A DNA stretch of 64,000 nucleotides from positions 67,001 through 131,000 of the forward strand of contig MSED01000011.1 in NCBI GenBank assembly GCA_002099365.1. Direction: 5' to 3'. This document shows positions 61,620-64,000 of the stretch, one piece after another (the first letter of the stretch is position 1; each line of letters opens with the position of its first letter). The translations under genes and the position numbers were made by a program. This DNA comes from Phialophora verrucosa (Eukaryota; Ascomycota; Eurotiomycetes; Chaetothyriales; Herpotrichiellaceae). The notes under the pieces are model-generated. The model did not search any database. It worked only from the letters and a program-made list of their open reading frames with translations, and was not told the origin of the DNA.

Positions 61620-62302
61620 ATACGCTTCTCGTGTAGTATAGCTATATATAGCTTTAGTTCTAGATAATTAAGTAACGTCTAGGCCTTTTATTCTTTATCC
61701 GTAAAGATAGAGATCTTATCCTCGAGCTCTTTAATCGCTATAACTAACACCTATACTAATAAATTACTCTACTATAGCTCTTTTAGCTTTAAAGATATAA
61801 TTACTATATAATTTATAAGGTTCTAAACTATATCTTATAGTATATACTTAAACTTATCCTATAAAATAAGCTATTTATAGTTAAGTCGGCTCTATTATTA
61901 TAGAGCGTCCTCTTATAAATATAATACTATAACTATAACTCGTATATATTTATTATACTCCTTAACCGCGCTAAAGTAGACCTTATAACTAAAGAGGAAG
62001 TTTCGTAACTCCTTAAGTAATGTCCCCTTATATAACGGTAGTAGAAAGACTTAGCGATACCGTATTATAAGGTCCTATAAGGCAGGCCTCTTACTCGCGT
62101 TACTTAAGAGGCCGAGTACCCCGCTACTCGCCGGCGACCCTCCTACTAACTCTCGCTCTATCTCTTTAATCTCCTAGAGCTACCGACGCTCGCGTAACGC
62201 AGCCTATAAGCGTATATATCGCTGCTCGATAGTCTTAGGCCCTTCGCCTTCTAATTCTAGCTCCCCGCTTACCCGGGTCGGTTGTCGTCGATTCGATACC
62301 AT
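61620..62302 (-). pseudogene. gag-like ORF of the non-autonomous LTR element, inactivated
   Basis: From an ATG at 62302 the minus strand reads MVSNRRQPTRV, an acidic segment, then a long charged helical stretch (IEQRYIRLQALRERRQLQEI) typical of gag coiled-coil heads, and NASKRPALQDLIIRYRQVFLLPLY. The first 130 codons or so are open; further on there are several stops at Trp/Gln positions. The end is uncertain (about 61620). No zinc knuckle or pol is seen. Likely a capsid-type protein relic; family not recognised. Confidence 0.5.
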
Positions 62303-62394
62303 CGCGGTAGCGCGTCGCGTGCGACTCGGATAGGGGCGCGTAAGGTTCGCTCGGGGGAAGGAAGGGACCGGAGACAGGGGTGAGCTTTCAAAAA

Positions 62395-62559
62395 TGTCAG
62401 GGGCGGGCTTCGCTAGCAGTTAATAGTAAGTACATTACCTATCTATAGGCACACAGCGACTCGATTCGAAAGCTAGAGAGAATCGAAGAGGAGACGCATG
62501 CGGCCCGCGCGCTATATACAGGTGACCCCTGAGGTCTTGGCGTGCCCCTATTCGTAACA
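62395..62559 (-). repeat. right (5') LTR of the non-autonomous element
   Basis: 165 bp, TGTCAGGGG to CGTAACA, followed by GTAGG. The least mutated copy of the family in the window; a heavily mutated one lies at 20939-21105. Confidence 0.93.
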
Positions 62560-62813
62560 GTAGGGGTCGGAGTATAACTGTTATTGACTACGGACCGTTC
62601 CTTATCAAGGGGCGGCCCGTCTACTATATAGTGCTTCTGTCGCGGGTGGCTCTGTGTGGCTCTGTATGGCTCTGCCAACGGAGCCCCAGAGCCTAGCAGA
62701 GCCATCCTGGGTCACGTGACCCATAGGTCAGCCTTGCCAACGAGGCTGTCTTTGCTCGTCAGGCCTTCCACCATAGTTTCCCCGCAGGCCGTGTAAAAGG
62801 TCGGTCCGTAACA

Positions 62814-62906
62814 ACTAACCACGATGACATAATGCAGGAGGCCGTGGACGCGCTGTACCTCCCGGTACGGCAGCTGTTTGTAGACACCAAGCAAGATAAG
62901 AAGTAA
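62814..62906 (+). pseudogene. second interrupted host reading frame, 3' end
   Basis: After one ACTAA copy the frame of 60023-60357 resumes as Asn-His-Asp-Asp, continues MQEAVDALYLPVRQLFVD and ends KQDKK then TAA at 62904. The run of sensible codons directly at both sides of the insertion supports a real gene end, but the product is unknown. Confidence 0.45.
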
Positions 62907-62922
62907 GATTCGCAAAGGCATT

Positions 62923-63501
62923 ATGAGAGGGGAGCCGAGCTCGAGAAGAATCGTCCTGGATGAAAGCGTATTATGGTGCCGCTGTGGGAGGCACTTGGAC
63001 ACGATCAGCTGGCTTTGCCCTAGTAGCTTGCTCTCCATTCCTTCTCACTGTCTTGTCTCTCCTTTGTTCCTTCTCTTCCCCCCAATCCTGTCAGAGTTTT
63101 TTCTTTCCCTTATCCAGCCACTCTTCGCAAATCACCTGCATCCACACAAATCCCTACTGGGACCTGTTGTCGCCAATGACTTCCTTCAAATCATCCGAGG
63201 CGTGTCCTGGAGGTCACTTCAGCCCTTTACCTCTCACTCCCCTTCCTCTGGCACGAAGCCAGTTGGCACAACCATATGGCGACTGAAGGCAAACAAAGTT
63301 CAAGGTGTCTCACGGCGAAAGGGCAAAGGCAGCGTTCGCACTCACAAAAGCATCCGTTACCACAGCATCCATTCCAAGCGCATTTGTTACAAGAGCAGTT
63401 GTCACATGCTAAGCCCACGTGACAAATTGGGCCTGCCAAGGATATCACGTGGTCTAACTTGTTCCGTTAAAATTTGTTGTTCCGTTGCACAACCTTGTTG
63501 A
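62923..63501 (+). CDS. unidentified ORF (192 codons), doubtful
   Basis: An open plus-strand frame starting shortly after the stop of the previous frame. The middle is hydrophobic (SHCLVSPLFLLFPPILSEFFLSL), the C-terminal half basic and Ser-rich. The CT-rich stretch at 63040-63125 that encodes the hydrophobic part looks like a fungal promoter tract, so the ORF may be chance. No family recognised. Confidence 0.2.
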   Translation: MRGEPSSRRIVLDESVLWCRCGRHLDTISWLCPSSLLSIPSHCLVSPLFLLFPPILSEFFLSLIQPLFANHLHPHKSLLGPVVANDFLQIIRGVSWRSLQPFTSHSPSSGTKPVGTTIWRLKANKVQGVSRRKGKGSVRTHKSIRYHSIHSKRICYKSSCHMLSPRDKLGLPRISRGLTCSVKICCSVAQPC

Positions 63502-64000
63502 ACCACAGTAAAGCAGCTGTTTGCCTAGTGTAGTAATAGAGGAGGTATTCTCAGACAATGCAGACAGGACTGGTGATCACCAGCGCATAAAAAGGGGATA
63601 TGATTTTGGTCCTTGATTGTGCCTGGTCGTTCATTTACTTGGTTCCTGGTTCTTTGTTCTTGGCTTGTTTAGGTTATTTATGTTGATCACATACCACCAC
63701 CATGCGGATCTTATTATGTGCCTTTCTAGCCAAGAAGGGGGGTGATATGCTAACGCCTGAATCCGAGCCTGGCGCAAGACAATGTGTCCTGGCCAAGTGC
63801 CCTCCACCTAGATGACAAAGCAATGCGGTGCTCGCCCCATGACGAAGGATATGCTACTGCCAGCGACCATTTACTCGGAGGTTGAACCACTGAGCTAAAC
63901 TAGGGCTGGAGACAGGTGGGATTGCGGAGAGTGAACCCAAAAACGAGAACAAATTTAGCACCAAGGTAGAACTACTTACAGTATCCAGCAAAAGGCTGGG
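63398..64000. other. possible LTR or SINE-like sequence at the right edge
   Basis: Features typical of a retroelement end: a TATA-like ATAAAAAGGGG near 63588, a TGTCACATGC start near 63395 with GATCACA near 63685-63691, a purine tract AAGAAGGGGGG (63732-63742) directly followed by TGATATGC, and, on the minus strand, TAGCTCAGTGG (63887-63897), which matches the pol III A-box. No second copy is present here, so the type of element is open. Confidence 0.3.

Larger units (their letters stand above)
60506..62559 (-). mobile_element. non-autonomous LTR element (2,054 bp) nested in the solo LTR
   Basis: Flanked by GTAGG on both sides (60501-60505 and 62560-62564). Two 165-bp LTRs (60506-60670 and 62395-62559) flank an interior without RT, RNase H or integrase. 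The interior has a C-run (60675-60684) next to the left LTR, the complement of a polypurine tract, placing the element on the minus strand with its 5' LTR at right. It contains a degraded gag-like frame near the right LTR and a tandem repeat near the left. It would need proteins from another element. Confidence 0.92.
60358..62813 (-). repeat. solo LTR of the chromovirus family, split by a nested element
   Basis: Outer ends TGTTATGAATCG and GGTCCGTAACA. Removing the nested insertion (60506-62559) and one GTAGG leaves 397 bp, exactly the length of the LTR at 3785-4181, in reverse orientation. Flanked by a perfect 5-bp duplication, ACTAA (60353-60357 and 62814-62818), so it is a solo LTR left by LTR-LTR recombination. 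It retains CA/TG, unlike the LTR at 3785-4181. Confidence 0.93.

Noticed and set aside
63881..63905. A tRNA gene on the minus strand
   Set aside because: An A-box-like string and GCCC start are present, but no anticodon stem, T-arm at the right distance or acceptor complement can be found.

Overview
This window looks like an accessory, repeat-rich region of a filamentous ascomycete (Pezizomycotina) genome. The evidence is Ty3/gypsy chromoviruses, a Tc1/mariner copy and non-autonomous LTR elements, nearly all carrying the signature of repeat-induced point mutation (RIP). In the AT-rich blocks CpA/TpG is almost absent and TpA is in excess, while CpG survives. Reading frames stay in register but are broken by TAA/TAG/TGA where Gln, Trp or Arg is expected. 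No intact long gene, rRNA, tRNA or CRISPR array was found.

Layout. 1-4181: 3' part of a chromovirus (protease end, RT, RNase H, integrase, chromodomain), an antisense ORF and its 3' LTR, inserted into 4182-8629, the 3' part of a second gypsy family (family 2). 8806-14126: the 5' part of another family-2 copy, opposite strand. 14134-15070: a TA-flanked foldback element. 15073-17635: unique sequence. 17636-21105: RIP-altered block with three copies of a terminal-repeat-like sequence, a Tc1/mariner relic and a short solo LTR. 21106-29383: mostly unique sequence with weak ORFs. 29384-49196: a host gene of about 644 codons split by a nested insertion. A 6.2-kb gypsy element (family 3, 31138-49010, 5-bp target duplication CTAGG) contains a complete 11.68-kb family-2 element (31707-43386, 4-bp duplication), which landed inside the chromodomain codons of the first. 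49197-60022: unique sequence with decayed coding frames. 60023-62906: a second interrupted host reading frame, split by a solo LTR of the chromovirus family (duplication ACTAA), which is itself split by a 2-kb non-autonomous LTR element (duplication GTAGG). 62907-64000: unique sequence plus a possible LTR or SINE end.

How the parts relate. The window is a stratified record. Host genes were hit by LTR elements, some of those were hit by further elements, and RIP then sterilised all long repeats and spread into neighbouring single-copy coding DNA. The most unusual item is the family-2 retrotransposon. Beyond gag-RT-RNase H-integrase it carries a roughly 900-codon extra ORF before its 3' LTR. 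That ORF ends in what reads as a Ulp1/SENP-like (C48) cysteine protease domain. It is seen in two copies that are collinear without net indels.
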